The translations under genes and the position numbers were made by a program. Below the pieces are notes generated by a model. It was given only the letters and a program-made list of their open reading frames with translations. It made no database searches and was not told the origin of the DNA. A stretch of DNA of 64,000 nt from positions 62,001-126,000 of the forward strand of contig NZ_LGDV01000141.1 of NCBI RefSeq assembly GCF_001280015.1, given 5' to 3'. Source of the DNA: Streptomyces sp. MMG1121 (GTDB lineage Bacteria; Actinomycetota; Actinomycetes; Streptomycetales; Streptomycetaceae). Of the stretch, positions 34,806 to 43,892 are shown one piece after another. The stretch's first letter is position 1. Every line of letters starts with the position of its first letter.

Positions 34806-35675
34806 CTAGGCGGGGCGTTGTGAGGCGGCTGCGGTGGGCTGGAGGTCGGACAGGGTGAGGGGGTGGGCCGGCGGGTCGGGCAGGGCGAGGTGCGACGTGG
34901 GGTGCAGGTCGGGGCCGACGTGGAGGAGTTCGCCGGGGTCCATCAGCCGCCAGAGCGGGTTGTCGTCCATGGGCTCGCTGGCCACCACGACGGAGGGCAG
35001 TGCGCTCAGCCGTGCCGAGCGGACGCGCAGATGGCCGTCCCGGCCGGCGTGGTCCAGGTGGCGCGAGCCGTGGTGGCCGCCTGCCGGGCGCCGCAGGACG
35101 TACAGCTCGTGGGTGGCGGGGTAGCGCAGGGCCCACAGTTCGCCGGCGGTGATGAGGATGATGTTGAGGGCGTACAGCGGGAGGTGCTCGGCGACCCAGC
35201 GTGCCGCGGCGACGAGGCCGGCGGACACGTCACCGCCGTGCGCCGCCGTCTCCCGTGTGACCAGGGCGAAGAAGCGCTCGGAGTCGGTGTCGCCGTGCAC
35301 CAGGGACCGGTCCTCGCCCAGGTGACGGTCGAGTTCCTGAAGCCCTTCGATGACACCGTTGTGCGCGAACAACCGCCCCTGCTGCTCGAAGGGGTGCGTG
35401 TTGCGTACGTCCAGGCCGCCGGTCGAGGCGTACCGGATGTGGGCGAGGAAGGTGGCCGACTCGACCTCCCGGGCCTCCTCGGCGAAGGCGCGGTCCGCGT
35501 AGGCGGCGATCGGTGCCTTGTGCACTTCCGGGGTCCCGTCCGCGTCGAAGTACCCCAGCCCTGTGCCGTCGGGTTCGCGGTGGCTCTGCGCGCTGAGGCT
35601 GTCGGGGGCGTCCAGCAGCCAGAACGTGGCGTGTGTGCGGTGGGGAGAGCTGGTCAGTCCGAACAGTCGGCACAC
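34806..35675 (-). CDS. Class II glutamine amidotransferase (YafJ-like)
   Basis: A 289-residue Ntn-type amidotransferase. The start is GTG with Cys2 next (CRLFGLTSS), the catalytic nucleophile after methionine removal; AAGGAGG lies 5 nt upstream. Other motifs are HIRYAST, THPFEQQGRLFAHNGVIEGL and GDTDSERFF. It would hydrolyse gamma-glutamyl amide bonds in the cytoplasm; the ergothioneine enzyme EgtC is a relative but its partner genes are absent here. Confidence 0.92.
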   Translation of the reverse strand: MCRLFGLTSSPHRTHATFWLLDAPDSLSAQSHREPDGTGLGYFDADGTPEVHKAPIAAYADRAFAEEAREVESATFLAHIRYASTGGLDVRNTHPFEQQGRLFAHNGVIEGLQELDRHLGEDRSLVHGDTDSERFFALVTRETAAHGGDVSAGLVAAARWVAEHLPLYALNIILITAGELWALRYPATHELYVLRRPAGGHHGSRHLDHAGRDGHLRVRSARLSALPSVVVASEPMDDNPLWRLMDPGELLHVGPDLHPTSHLALPDPPAHPLTLSDLQPTAAASQRPA

Positions 35676-35787
35676 GACGTCCTCCTTGTCGCGCCTCGGC
35701 GCCGGTCCTCCGCAGGGACCCGTCACCGTACGGCTGGACGACCATGGTCCCGCGCGAGGGCCGTTCCCGCACTCGCCGCCCGCAACC

Positions 35788-36702
35788 TCAATCGTCCGCA
35801 CGGAGTACCGAGTCGAGCGCCTTGCCGATCGTCGGGTGGGCGAAGGCGAAGCCGGCCCTCTCCAGGGCCGAGGGGACGACGCGGGCGCTGCAGGTGATGC
35901 TTCCCGCGAACTCGCCCAGCACCGCGCGCAGGGCGAGAGCGGGGACGGCCGCGAGCGCCGGGCGGTGCAGGGCGCGGCTCAGTGCCCGGGTGACCTCGCG
36001 GTTCGTCGTCGGCTCGGGAGCGGTGAAGTTGACGGGGCCCGCGAGGTCCTCGGTGTCGAGGGCGAAGCGGAGCGCCGCGACGTGGTCCGTCAGCGAGATG
36101 AACGGCCAGTACTGGTCGCCGGAGCCGAGCCGGCCGCCCAGGCCGAGACGGAAGAGCGGGAGGAGACGGCCGAAGGCGCCGCCCCCGGCCGAGACCACGA
36201 GACCGGTGCGCGGGTGCACCACGCGGACGCCGGACTGCCGCGCCGGATCGGCGGCCGCCTCCCACTCGACGCAGACGCAGGACAGGAAGTCGTTCCCGGC
36301 CGGGTCGCTCTCGTCGATGATCCGCTCGCCGGTGTCGCCGTAGTAGCCGGTCGCGGACGCGGACACCAGAACGCGGGGTGGGACGGCGGATTCGGCACAA
36401 GCCCGGGCGATGGTCGCGGTGCCACGGATCCGGCTGTCGCGGATCGCCCGCTTGTAGGCCGCCGTCCACCGTCTGTCCCCGACTCCCGCGCCGGCGAGGT
36501 GGACGACGGCCTCGACACCGTCCAGCGCGCCGGGCTGGACCCGCCCCGCGACCGGGTCCCAGCGGGCGGACTCGCTGCCGTCAGAAGGCGCGGCGGCGGA
36601 CCGGTCGCGGACGAGCCGGACGACCTGGTGGCCGTCCGCGAGCAGCGACCGGACGAGAGCGGAGCCGATGAGTCCGGTGGACCCGGTGATCGCGACGCGC
36701 AT
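35788..36702 (-). CDS. TIGR01777 family epimerase, copy 1
   Basis: A 304-residue Rossmann-fold protein. GSTGLIGSAL (residues 7-16) binds NAD(P); SASATGYYGDTGERIIDE contains the Tyr of the SDR-like site; the C-terminal DUF1731 segment includes LSRALHRPALAAVPALALRAVLGEFA. GAGGAGG-like sequence (TCAGGAGGACGCC) precedes the ATG. The cellular substrate is unknown. A second member lies 2.2 kb away. Confidence 0.93.
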   Translation of the reverse strand: MRVAITGSTGLIGSALVRSLLADGHQVVRLVRDRSAAAPSDGSESARWDPVAGRVQPGALDGVEAVVHLAGAGVGDRRWTAAYKRAIRDSRIRGTATIARACAESAVPPRVLVSASATGYYGDTGERIIDESDPAGNDFLSCVCVEWEAAADPARQSGVRVVHPRTGLVVSAGGGAFGRLLPLFRLGLGGRLGSGDQYWPFISLTDHVAALRFALDTEDLAGPVNFTAPEPTTNREVTRALSRALHRPALAAVPALALRAVLGEFAGSITCSARVVPSALERAGFAFAHPTIGKALDSVLRADD

Positions 36703-36774
36703 GGCGTCCTCCTGAGGAGGCGTGGGCGGTTCTCGTGATCCACAGGTGAATCACGACGGACGATACACCGAGTG

Positions 36775-36788
36775 CTTGTAAGTTCAAG
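36775..36788. promoter_or_regulatory. CTTG-TAAGTT-CAAG inverted repeat
   Basis: Short AT-rich dyad 73 bp upstream of the first TIGR01777 gene, in the only AT-rich patch of that gap. Its GTTCAAG half resembles the GTTCAAAA half of the large palindrome upstream of the second copy. Confidence 0.35.
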
Positions 36789-36813
36789 TAAAGCTGGCTG
36801 GGCCGCCGGGCGG

Positions 36814-37548
36814 TCAGCCGGCGATGCGGGCGCCCGGGGCGGGCAGCGGGCGCCAACTCGCGGGGACGTCGCGCATGATCAGGGCGCAGTCCAGGGTCGC
36901 GGTCCCGGGTGGGAAGCGGTCCGGGTCGTCGAAGAAGGACGACGTGGCCGAGCGCACCCGGCCGGCCGCCACGTGCCAGGCGTCGGTGTGGAGTTCCATG
37001 CCGTCCAGGCGAGGGCCGGAACTGGCCGGGGAGAAGCCCTTCGAGCCGTCCTGGAAGAAGCGGGAGGCCTCGGCGAGACCGGCGAACAACTCGCTGTCCC
37101 GCAGCTCGTCGGCCGGCTCGACGGTGACGTCCACCCGGGTGCCGCCGTCCCGGGCCGCGAGCGCGACCCGCACCGCGTCGGGGGTCTCGTGCACCTCGAA
37201 GTCGGCGCGGCCGTGTTCCCCGGGGAAGACCCGGCCGCCGGCCCAGGCGTTGACCCGAGAACCGGTGTCACGGCGTGGGATGTAGACACCGGTCCTGACC
37301 CCGTCCGGTCCGTCCCACTCGACGGCGATCCGATGCGCCGCGTTCTCGCTGCGCAGCCCGAACGCCCGGGGCGCCCAGACCGGCCGGACCTGCCCCAGGC
37401 GCAGCAGGCAGATACCGGCGACCGCGTGGCCGCGTACCACCTGGGGGCGCAGCGGCGCCGGGAGCAGCCGGGCGGCGGCATCCGGGTCGACCCGGTAGTT
37501 CACCAGAAGCCGCCGTTCGACGACGCTGGACAGGCGCGGCTGCCGCAT
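36814..37548 (-). CDS. DUF2071 family protein
   Basis: A 244-residue protein of the DUF2071/YqjF type, structurally like acetoacetate decarboxylase. It starts MRQPRLSSVVERRLLVNYRVDPDAAARLLPAPLRP and contains GHAVAGICLLRLGQVRP, ENAAHRIAVEWDG, GVYIPRRDTGSR and FEVHETPDAVRVAL. No catalytic Lys equivalent can be assigned with certainty. AGGGG precedes the ATG. It lies between two TIGR01777 epimerases, all on the minus strand. Confidence 0.88.
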   Translation of the reverse strand: MRQPRLSSVVERRLLVNYRVDPDAAARLLPAPLRPQVVRGHAVAGICLLRLGQVRPVWAPRAFGLRSENAAHRIAVEWDGPDGVRTGVYIPRRDTGSRVNAWAGGRVFPGEHGRADFEVHETPDAVRVALAARDGGTRVDVTVEPADELRDSELFAGLAEASRFFQDGSKGFSPASSGPRLDGMELHTDAWHVAAGRVRSATSSFFDDPDRFPPGTATLDCALIMRDVPASWRPLPAPGARIAG

Positions 37549-38003
37549 GATTCCCCTCTCGTGCCTCCGGATCCCGCTGGACCGGGGGCGCTCGCAAGCC
37601 CTGCTGTCACTCCGGCGGAGCCTGGGCCAAGGCTCGGCCCGCCGGGTCCCGCGCGACCTCGATGATCGCGTTCTCCCGGCCGCTGATGACGCCCCGCCGA
37701 CCGGCCCCCACCAGGTTGGTGCGGTGTCCGGGCCGTACCGGGCGACGGCCGCCTCCGCGTGGCGCGGGAAGCCGGAGTACGCGCCCGCGTACCCGGGGCT
37801 CGGCGTGCACCGGCGTGGGCGAGGCCCGCCGGCCCTCTGCGTCGGACCGGCCGAGCTGGTGCTCCGGGGCGGCCCGCTGCCCCGTCTCACGCCGCATCCG
37901 AGCACCGGTCCGGCGCGGCCGCGGACGGCCCTGGAGAAGATCCAGGGGTCGGGCCTCGCCCGCGAGGAGCAGGAGGCGCCCGCCGCCGTCGGGGCGCGCG
38001 AAC
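37549..38003. other. 455-bp gap with possible gene relics
   Basis: No intact gene is supported. On the minus strand one frame reads YAGAYSGFPRHAEAAVARYG and a second frame continues RRGVISGRENAIIEVARDPAGRALAQ to a stop at 37607, as if one gene had a frameshift. On the plus strand a different frame also has high G/C third positions (37790-38086). I cannot choose between them. Confidence 0.25.
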
Positions 38004-38966
38004 TCACCGGGGACCGCCGCGAGACGTCCCGCCCCGGCGCCGCCGGACGAGATCCGCGGCGGCCGACTCCCACGTGGGACGGGTGAACTCGAACCCCGCC
38101 TCCCGCAGCCGCCCCGGAACCACCCGGCGGCTCTTGAGCAGCAGTTCGGTGTCCGAGCGGAGCGCGAACGCGCCCAGTTCCGCCATCCACCGCGTCGCCG
38201 GCAGCCCGAACGGAACGCCCGAGGCCGTGCGCAGGGTCCGCATGAGGTCCCGCTGGGGGAGCGGGCCGGGAGAGGCCAGGTTCACCGGACCGTCGATGTC
38301 GTCCCGGTCGACCAGGAACTCCACCGCGCGGACGAAGTCCTCGTCATGGATCCAGGAGACGTACTGCGCACCGCCCGCGACGGGGCCGCCCAGCCCCAGC
38401 CGGGCCAGGCCCAGCAGCACGTCGAAGACGCCACCGCGGTCCGGGCTCATCACCATCGCCGCGCGCAGCGCCACCTTCCGCGTGGCCGGCGTCGGCGCCT
38501 CGCGCTGCGCGCGCTCCCAGTTCTTCGCGATCTCGACGCTGTAGCCCCAGTAGCCCGGCACGTCGGCCTCCGAGCCGCCGATCACCCCCGTGCCCTCGTC
38601 GTGTGCCGCGTCGAAGCGGTGGGCGTAGATCGTCGCGGTGCTCATCTGCAGCCAGACCCGCGGGGGCCGTTCGGCCGCGGCGATCGCCTCGCCGACCACC
38701 CGCGCGGAGTCCACCCGGGAGTCCATCATGGCCCGCAGGTTCTCCGGGGTGTAGCGGCAGGAGACGCTGCGACCGGCCAGGTTGACGACGACGTCGCAGC
38801 CGTCGACCGCCTCGGTCCACGGGCCCAGGGTGACACCGTCCCACTGGACGTGGCGCTCGCGCTCCGGGTGCCTGGTCAGCACCGTGACCTCATGACCGGC
38901 CGCCGTCAGCGCACGGTCGAGTACCGTGCCCACCTGTCCGGTTCCCCCGGGCAGAACCACCTTCAT
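38004..38966 (-). CDS. TIGR01777 family epimerase, copy 2
   Basis: A 320-residue relative of the gene at 35788, starting MKVVLPGGTGQVGTVL with the NAD(P) motif. It carries WLQMSTATIYAHRFDAAHDE and WIHDEDFVRAVEFLVDRDDIDGPVNLASP, the usual family segments. AGGGGG precedes the ATG. A 24-bp perfect palindrome lies 37 bp upstream, so it is probably under tight ligand-dependent control, unlike copy 1. Confidence 0.92.
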   Translation of the reverse strand: MKVVLPGGTGQVGTVLDRALTAAGHEVTVLTRHPERERHVQWDGVTLGPWTEAVDGCDVVVNLAGRSVSCRYTPENLRAMMDSRVDSARVVGEAIAAAERPPRVWLQMSTATIYAHRFDAAHDEGTGVIGGSEADVPGYWGYSVEIAKNWERAQREAPTPATRKVALRAAMVMSPDRGGVFDVLLGLARLGLGGPVAGGAQYVSWIHDEDFVRAVEFLVDRDDIDGPVNLASPGPLPQRDLMRTLRTASGVPFGLPATRWMAELGAFALRSDTELLLKSRRVVPGRLREAGFEFTRPTWESAAADLVRRRRGGTSRGGPR

Positions 38967-39002
38967 CGTGCCCCCTCTGTGTGCGTCGGGCACAGCGTAA
39001 CC

Positions 39003-39026
39003 CTCTTTTGAACGCGTTCAAAAGAG
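39003..39026. promoter_or_regulatory. 24-bp perfect palindrome (operator)
   Basis: The half-site CTCTTTTGAACG is followed directly by its exact reverse complement. TTGAACGCGTTCAA-type palindromes are typical TetR-family operators. It lies between the divergent TIGR01777 copy 2 and the tpg homologue, closer to the former. No TetR gene is adjacent. Confidence 0.8.
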
Positions 39027-39122
39027 AGTGCGGCGTGCGCGGCCTCGGGAGGTGGTTCCGTCGCATAGGCTGACCCGCGAGACGACCGGCACCGGGTCGT
39101 CCCGAGGTCGAGAGGAGCGGTC

Positions 39123-39677
39123 GTGGACACCGTCGGGGAGAGCTTGGACCGGGCGCTGGAAGCGGCGTTCACCCGTTCCGTCCCCAAGTCCGCGCAGGCC
39201 CAGATGAGGTATCTGGTCAAGCAGCTCAAGGGCACACGGCCGGCCGCCGAGCTGCTGGGTGTCTCGCAGCGCACCGTGGAGCGGTACGTGGTCGGGACGC
39301 TCAAGCACCCGCGCAAGGATCTCGCCGCGCGGCTGGAGCGCGAGGTCAGACAGCGCTGGCAGCCCCAGGTGCGGGCGCGGGCCAAGGACCGGGCGGCCAC
39401 GGCGGAGGGCATCGTCGTCTCGGCGCGCGCCCGGTTCGGCTTCACCGCGGCGCCGGGAACCACGGACGACGCCCGGCTCCGCCACATCACCCAGGCCCTG
39501 CCGCCCCGCTGGGCCGAGCGTCTGTTCGCCGCCCGGGACCGGGGCGCCACCGAGGCCCAGTTGCAGGAGATCGCGGCCCAGGGACTGGGGGAGATGTACT
39601 TCCGCGACGCCGGCCGGCGCGCGCAGGGCCTGCTGGTGGAGTTCACCGACGTCGAGGACATCGACATCTCCCTCTGA
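39123..39677 (+). CDS. tpg: Telomere terminal protein (Tpg) homologue
   Basis: A 184-residue protein of the size and layout of Streptomyces Tpg, which primes telomere end-patching of linear replicons and stays covalently bound to the 5' ends. It starts VDTVGESLDRALEAAFTRSVPKSAQAQMRYLVKQLKG, has a helix-turn-helix (AAELLGVSQRTVERYVVGTLK, ~40-60), a basic middle (RARAKDRAA) and the family end (EMYFRDAGRRAQGLLVEFTDVEDIDISL). GAGAGGAG precedes the GTG. The partner gene tap, usually next to it, is not present within the window. Confidence 0.88.
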   Translation: MDTVGESLDRALEAAFTRSVPKSAQAQMRYLVKQLKGTRPAAELLGVSQRTVERYVVGTLKHPRKDLAARLEREVRQRWQPQVRARAKDRAATAEGIVVSARARFGFTAAPGTTDDARLRHITQALPPRWAERLFAARDRGATEAQLQEIAAQGLGEMYFRDAGRRAQGLLVEFTDVEDIDISL

Positions 39678-39777
39678 GCGCCGTACTCGGCTGACGGGCG
39701 GGCGGCGCCGGTCCTTCGGAGTGCTGAGCGGGTTGGACGGCTCCTCGGCTTCGGCCCGGTGCCCCTAGGCTGAGCGG

Positions 39778-40338
39778 ATGACGTCGATGCCGATCATCCT
39801 CTTGCTGTCCGGGAGTCTGCGCAAGGGCTCCTCCAACGAGGTCGTGCTGCGGACCGCCCAGGTCGTGGCGCCTTCCGTCGGGGTGGACACCGTCCTGTAC
39901 GAGGACCTGGCCCGGCTTCCGCACTTCAACCCCGATGACGACACCGACCCGTTGCCGGCCCCGGTCGCCGGGCTGCGGGCCGCCCTCGACCGTGCGGACG
40001 GCATCCTGATCTGCACCCCCGAGTACGCCGGCACGCTGCCGGGTGCCTTCAAGAACCTGCTGGACTGGACGGTCGGGGGCACCGAGATCTGTGACACGCC
40101 GTCGGCCTGGGTCAACGCGGCCGCGCCCGGGCGTGGCCAGGGCGCCGAGGCCACGCTGCGTACCGTGCTCGGCTACACCGGTGCCGACATCGTGGAGCCC
40201 GCCTGCGTGCGGATTCCGGTGAGCCGGGATCTGATCGGCGACGACGGACTCCTCGCCGACTCCGCGGCGCGACGCCAACTCGGCGGCGTTCTGCGGCAGT
40301 TGGCGGAACGTGTCGGGCCTTCGTCACCGGCGGCGTGA
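39778..40338 (+). CDS. NADPH-dependent FMN reductase
   Basis: A 186-residue flavodoxin-like reductase. LLLSGSLRKGSSNEVVLR is the FMN phosphate loop, and GILICTPEYAGTLPGAFKNLLDWTVGG the conserved flavin-contact motif. It would reduce FMN, quinones or azo compounds. The ATG follows TAGGCT by 6 nt with no ribosome site (leaderless pattern). Confidence 0.93.
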   Translation: MTSMPIILLLSGSLRKGSSNEVVLRTAQVVAPSVGVDTVLYEDLARLPHFNPDDDTDPLPAPVAGLRAALDRADGILICTPEYAGTLPGAFKNLLDWTVGGTEICDTPSAWVNAAAPGRGQGAEATLRTVLGYTGADIVEPACVRIPVSRDLIGDDGLLADSAARRQLGGVLRQLAERVGPSSPAA

Positions 40339-41257
40339 GCGTGGTCGGGCGCAGGCCCGGGGTGCTCGCGGAGAGGGTGAGGCGGCGCGGTCCCTTCGCG
40401 TCGCACCCGTCACGTCGAAGGCCACCGGGGCCCTCGCGTCGGGTACGACCCGGCCCCGGTGGTCCGTGACCTTCGCGTACGCGTGGGCCAGGTCGTCGCG
40501 GCTTCGGCTCGTGGCGAGGGCATGGGCGTCCGGGGCGGGGCGCAGGGCGGCCGGGGCGCCCACCGCGGTGAGTGGGGTGCGGCCGGTCTCCCCGGCCGTC
40601 GCGGTGGGCCACCGCCGTCAACCCCGCCCGGTGGGCGGGGCGCGGTGCAGATGGCCATGGCCCGTTCGGGAGAGGTCGGCGCGAACTCCTTTCCGCCGAG
40701 AATGAGTTGGCACGGACCTCCCGGTGTGCGGACGTGCACGGTCATGGGGCGGCCGGTCCCGGCGCCCCAGGTCCGCCGGTCGGTTCGTCGAAGTGGCACC
40801 ACCAGAAGCTCCACAGCCCGGCACGACGCCCTGGTGGTCGCTGCCCGCGGCCGTGTCCTCGGGCGCCGTCGGTGTCTTGCCGGTGCCGGACTCGCCCAGG
40901 CAGTCCCAGGTGGCAGCGCCCGTCGTCGGCATCGACGCAACTCCACGACGCCGCGGGGCGCACGGGCCGATCCCCCGCGGAGCCGCGGGCGCGTTCGGGT
41001 CCGGGTCCGGGTCCCTGAGCACCAGCAGGAGGGATCGCTCGTGGCGCCGCCCGGAGCCGTGGTCGTACCCGGGCGACTCGGCGCCGTCGGCGTCGCCGCG
41101 CAGGAACAGCCGGCCCTCGTCGAAGGACCGCTCGCCCGCCGGGCCGCCGCCGGGCCGGGCGCGAGCGCCTGCCGCCGGGTCGCCCTCCGGCCGTCTCTGC
41201 GTACCGTCACCATCTCTCCCGCCGGGCAGGGGAACCCGGGTAGCCGTCGCGCGTCCG
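40339..41257 (-). pseudogene. Decayed gene, possibly a GH2-type glycosidase
   Basis: Nothing intact is encoded in these 919 bp. Minus-strand fragments in several phases look like parts of one protein: a frame near 40410-40513 reads RDDLAHAYAKVTDHRGRVVP followed by AFDVTGA, close to the ADG.DLAYV.V.V.D..GR.VPDA...F.V.G motif near the end of GH2 beta-galactosidases. Another near 40760-40800 reads LWSFWWCHFDEPT. At least three frameshifts separate them. It lies just downstream of a GH127 gene, consistent with loss of a partner glycosidase. Confidence 0.35.
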
Positions 41258-43786
41258 CTAGGAGGCGGCCAGGGCCGCGACCTCGGCCGCGGTCAGTGTC
41301 CTGCCGTGGACGCGGAAGTCGTCGACCGTCGCCTTCAGATACGGGTCCGGGTACTGCGACCTGCCGATGTACGCGGCCCGGATGTGGTTGCCGAAGTCGC
41401 GGGGCTCGACGTCGACCGCCGTGTTCCGGCCCGCTTCACGGCCGTCGACGTACAGCACGGCCGTGCCGGACCCGTAGGTGACGGCCACATGGACCCAGCG
41501 GTCGGTCGGCAGCGGGCCGGCGTCGATGCGCTGCTCCGCTCCTCCGCCGCTCGTGGTGATGGCGTAGCGCAGCGTCCCGGCGTCGCTCAGCGGGGTGAGG
41601 AACATGTTGACGCTGACGCCGGTGCCGAAGTCGAAGATCCGGCTCCAGGCGGCCGGTTGGCCGGTGAGGTTCACCCAGGTGGCGACCGAATAGGCGGACG
41701 CGCCTGCCAACAGGTCGTCCGCGACGACGACATGCCCGTCCGTGCCGTCCAGGGCCACGGCGCCGGAGAGATGTCCCCGGGCCCAGGAGGCGCCGCCGGT
41801 GAGGGTCGCCGTCCTCCCGTTCCCGGTGGCGTCCGCGGCCGTCGTGCCGGAGGTCTCGTCGAAGCGGTACCAGGCGGCGAACTCCGGTGGCGGGGAGGGC
41901 GGTTGGCCGGTCAGCCAGTAGACGTTGTAGTACTGGTGATGGACGCGTGCGATGGGCAGCAGCGTCACCGTCTCCTTGTCGGCCGTCGCCGTGAACCGCA
42001 GGGGGTCGGCCGAGGTCTGCCGGATCGTGCCCGTGTCGAGCCGGGGCATCGAGCGGCTCTGCGTCGTGCCGTACGCCCCGGCCAGCACCACCGGACCGTG
42101 CAGCACCGCCTGGACGTCGGGGTCGTCCGCAGTCGCCTCGACACGCGTCCGCATCGGCAGGGCGATCTCGACCTGGTCGCCGGTCTTCCAGGCGCGGTCG
42201 AGGCTCAGCCACCTGCCGACGACCGAGCGGTCCGTGAGCGTACGGCCGTTCAGCTTGACGCGTGTCCCGGCGGCCCAGGCCGGGACGCGGACCAGCAGCT
42301 CGTGCCGCGCCTGCCCGGCGGTGACCGTGAGGACCGTCGAGGCGGTGTCGGGCAGCCGGGTGGTCTGCCGCCAGGTGATCCCCTGCTCCTGCCAGTGCAC
42401 CTGGGACGGGACGAACAGGTTGACCAGCAGCCGCTGTCCGTCGTGCGTGTAGATGGTGTCCGCGAACTTCGCCTGCGTCTCCATGCCGGTGCCGTGGTCG
42501 CAGGAGAAGTTGTCGTAGTCGGTGGAGTAGGCGTTCGGGTCCGTGCCCATGAAGGACGGCTGCTGTTTGAAGGAGCCGGGGCCGAGCCCGGTGTAGTAGA
42601 TGTCGAAGCCGTGTGCCGCGTCCGGGTCCTGTTCGCCGAGCATCTGGTTGAACAGGGTGCGCTCGTAGTAGTCGAGGAGGTCGGTGCGGTCCGGGTCCTC
42701 GAAGTGCAGCAGTCGGGTCAGCTTGAGCATGTTGTAGCTGTTGCAGTTCTCGCACGTGCCGTTGGACAACTGGCCCGCGATGACGTCGGGTTCGTGGAAG
42801 GCCTCGCCGTTGCTGTTGCCGCCGATGACGTACGAGTGGTGACCGGTGACGATCTGCCAGAAGTTCTGGGCGATGGTGCGGTAGCGGTCGGGCAGGCCCT
42901 CCTGCCACAGGCGCAGCGCGCCGACCATCTTCGGGATCTGGGTGTTGGCGTGCAGCCCGGCGAGCCGGTCCTCGCCGGCGGCCAGGGGGTCGAAGACCCG
43001 GGCGTGGGTGAAGCGTTCGGCGACCTCCAGCCAGACGGCGTCCCCGGTGAGCGCGTGCAGATCGGCGAGGACGTCGTTCATCCCGCCGAACTCGGTCTCC
43101 AGTACCCGCTGCATCTGTGCGTGACTCAGTTTGCCCGTACGGCCGTTGACCCACTCGCCCAGCTGGAGCACCACATCGAGGGCCTGGTCGTTCCCGGCCA
43201 GCCGGTACTGGTCGACCAGCCCCGCCATGATCTTGTGCAGGGTGTAGTACGGCGCCCACACACCGGTCCCGGCCTCCAGCCGGTCGAAGAAGCTCTCCGG
43301 GAACGCCGACAGGTAGCCCTTGCCGTATCCGGCCGACGGTGACGCGGCCTGGCAGGCGGCCAGGGCGGGGACGAGGGCGCGGCCCTTGTCGCGCAGCGCC
43401 GTGTCGCCCGTGTTGGCGTAGGTGAGGGCGAGCCCGGAGAGCAGATGTCCGGTGGAGTGCCCGCGCAGCTCGACGGTCGGCGCCTCCCAGCCGCCGCAGG
43501 GCTGGGCGGTGCTGGACAGTCCCACGTTCAGCCGGAAGGTGTGCAGCAGCCGGTCGATGTCGACGAAGCGCAGATAGGCGGTGTTGCGGCGCTGGTTGTC
43601 CTGGAAGGGCCCGGCCAGCAGGGTCACCGCGCCGAGCGGGAACGGCGCTACGCGGGTGGCCCGCAGGTGCGGTGATCCGGTGCGGCGCGGTGCCGCCTGG
43701 GCGGCACCGGCGTCCGTCACCGTCAGGGCGGCTGCGGTCGCGCCGGCGGCGGTCAGGAAGAACCGTCTGCCGAGGGGTGGGGTCAC
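41258..43786 (-). CDS. Secreted GH127 beta-L-arabinofuranosidase with LamG-like domain
   Basis: An 842-residue exported enzyme. The twin-arginine signal is GRRFFLTAAGATAAALT... ending near AQAA. Residues ~45-640 form the GH127/DUF1680 catalytic domain; the zinc/nucleophile motif CENCNSYNMLKLT has Cys345 and Cys348, and GGNSNGEAFHEPD holds conserved acidic residues. The last ~190 residues are a concanavalin/LamG-type module (WYRFDETSGTTAADATGNGR ... VDDFRVHGRTLT). It would release L-arabinose from plant glycans. GGAGG precedes the GTG at 43786; the promoter and an operator-like palindrome are upstream. Confidence 0.92.
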   Translation of the reverse strand: MTPPLGRRFFLTAAGATAAALTVTDAGAAQAAPRRTGSPHLRATRVAPFPLGAVTLLAGPFQDNQRRNTAYLRFVDIDRLLHTFRLNVGLSSTAQPCGGWEAPTVELRGHSTGHLLSGLALTYANTGDTALRDKGRALVPALAACQAASPSAGYGKGYLSAFPESFFDRLEAGTGVWAPYYTLHKIMAGLVDQYRLAGNDQALDVVLQLGEWVNGRTGKLSHAQMQRVLETEFGGMNDVLADLHALTGDAVWLEVAERFTHARVFDPLAAGEDRLAGLHANTQIPKMVGALRLWQEGLPDRYRTIAQNFWQIVTGHHSYVIGGNSNGEAFHEPDVIAGQLSNGTCENCNSYNMLKLTRLLHFEDPDRTDLLDYYERTLFNQMLGEQDPDAAHGFDIYYTGLGPGSFKQQPSFMGTDPNAYSTDYDNFSCDHGTGMETQAKFADTIYTHDGQRLLVNLFVPSQVHWQEQGITWRQTTRLPDTASTVLTVTAGQARHELLVRVPAWAAGTRVKLNGRTLTDRSVVGRWLSLDRAWKTGDQVEIALPMRTRVEATADDPDVQAVLHGPVVLAGAYGTTQSRSMPRLDTGTIRQTSADPLRFTATADKETVTLLPIARVHHQYYNVYWLTGQPPSPPPEFAAWYRFDETSGTTAADATGNGRTATLTGGASWARGHLSGAVALDGTDGHVVVADDLLAGASAYSVATWVNLTGQPAAWSRIFDFGTGVSVNMFLTPLSDAGTLRYAITTSGGGAEQRIDAGPLPTDRWVHVAVTYGSGTAVLYVDGREAGRNTAVDVEPRDFGNHIRAAYIGRSQYPDPYLKATVDDFRVHGRTLTAAEVAALAAS

Positions 43787-43850
43787 GAAGTCCTCCGCAT
43801 GTCGATGGCATGAGGCGGGGACTCCCGGCCCCTGCCCCGCTGACTGCTCG

Positions 43851-43864
43851 TTCGAGATATCGAA
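43851..43864. promoter_or_regulatory. TTCGA-GATA-TCGAA operator-like palindrome
   Basis: Perfect 5-bp inverted repeat in the leader of the GH127 gene, about 30 bp downstream of its -10 box, a position suited to roadblock repression. It shares the TTTCGA core with the xylanase upstream boxes. Confidence 0.5.
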
Positions 43865-43892
43865 AGCTGTGCGACATGCTGTGCGGAGATCC

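Noticed and set aside
40724..43342. A very long open frame on the plus strand over the GH127 gene
   Set aside because: It is antisense to a well-matched enzyme and has the Val/Gly/Arg-rich composition produced by the complement of high-GC codons; it is a shadow.
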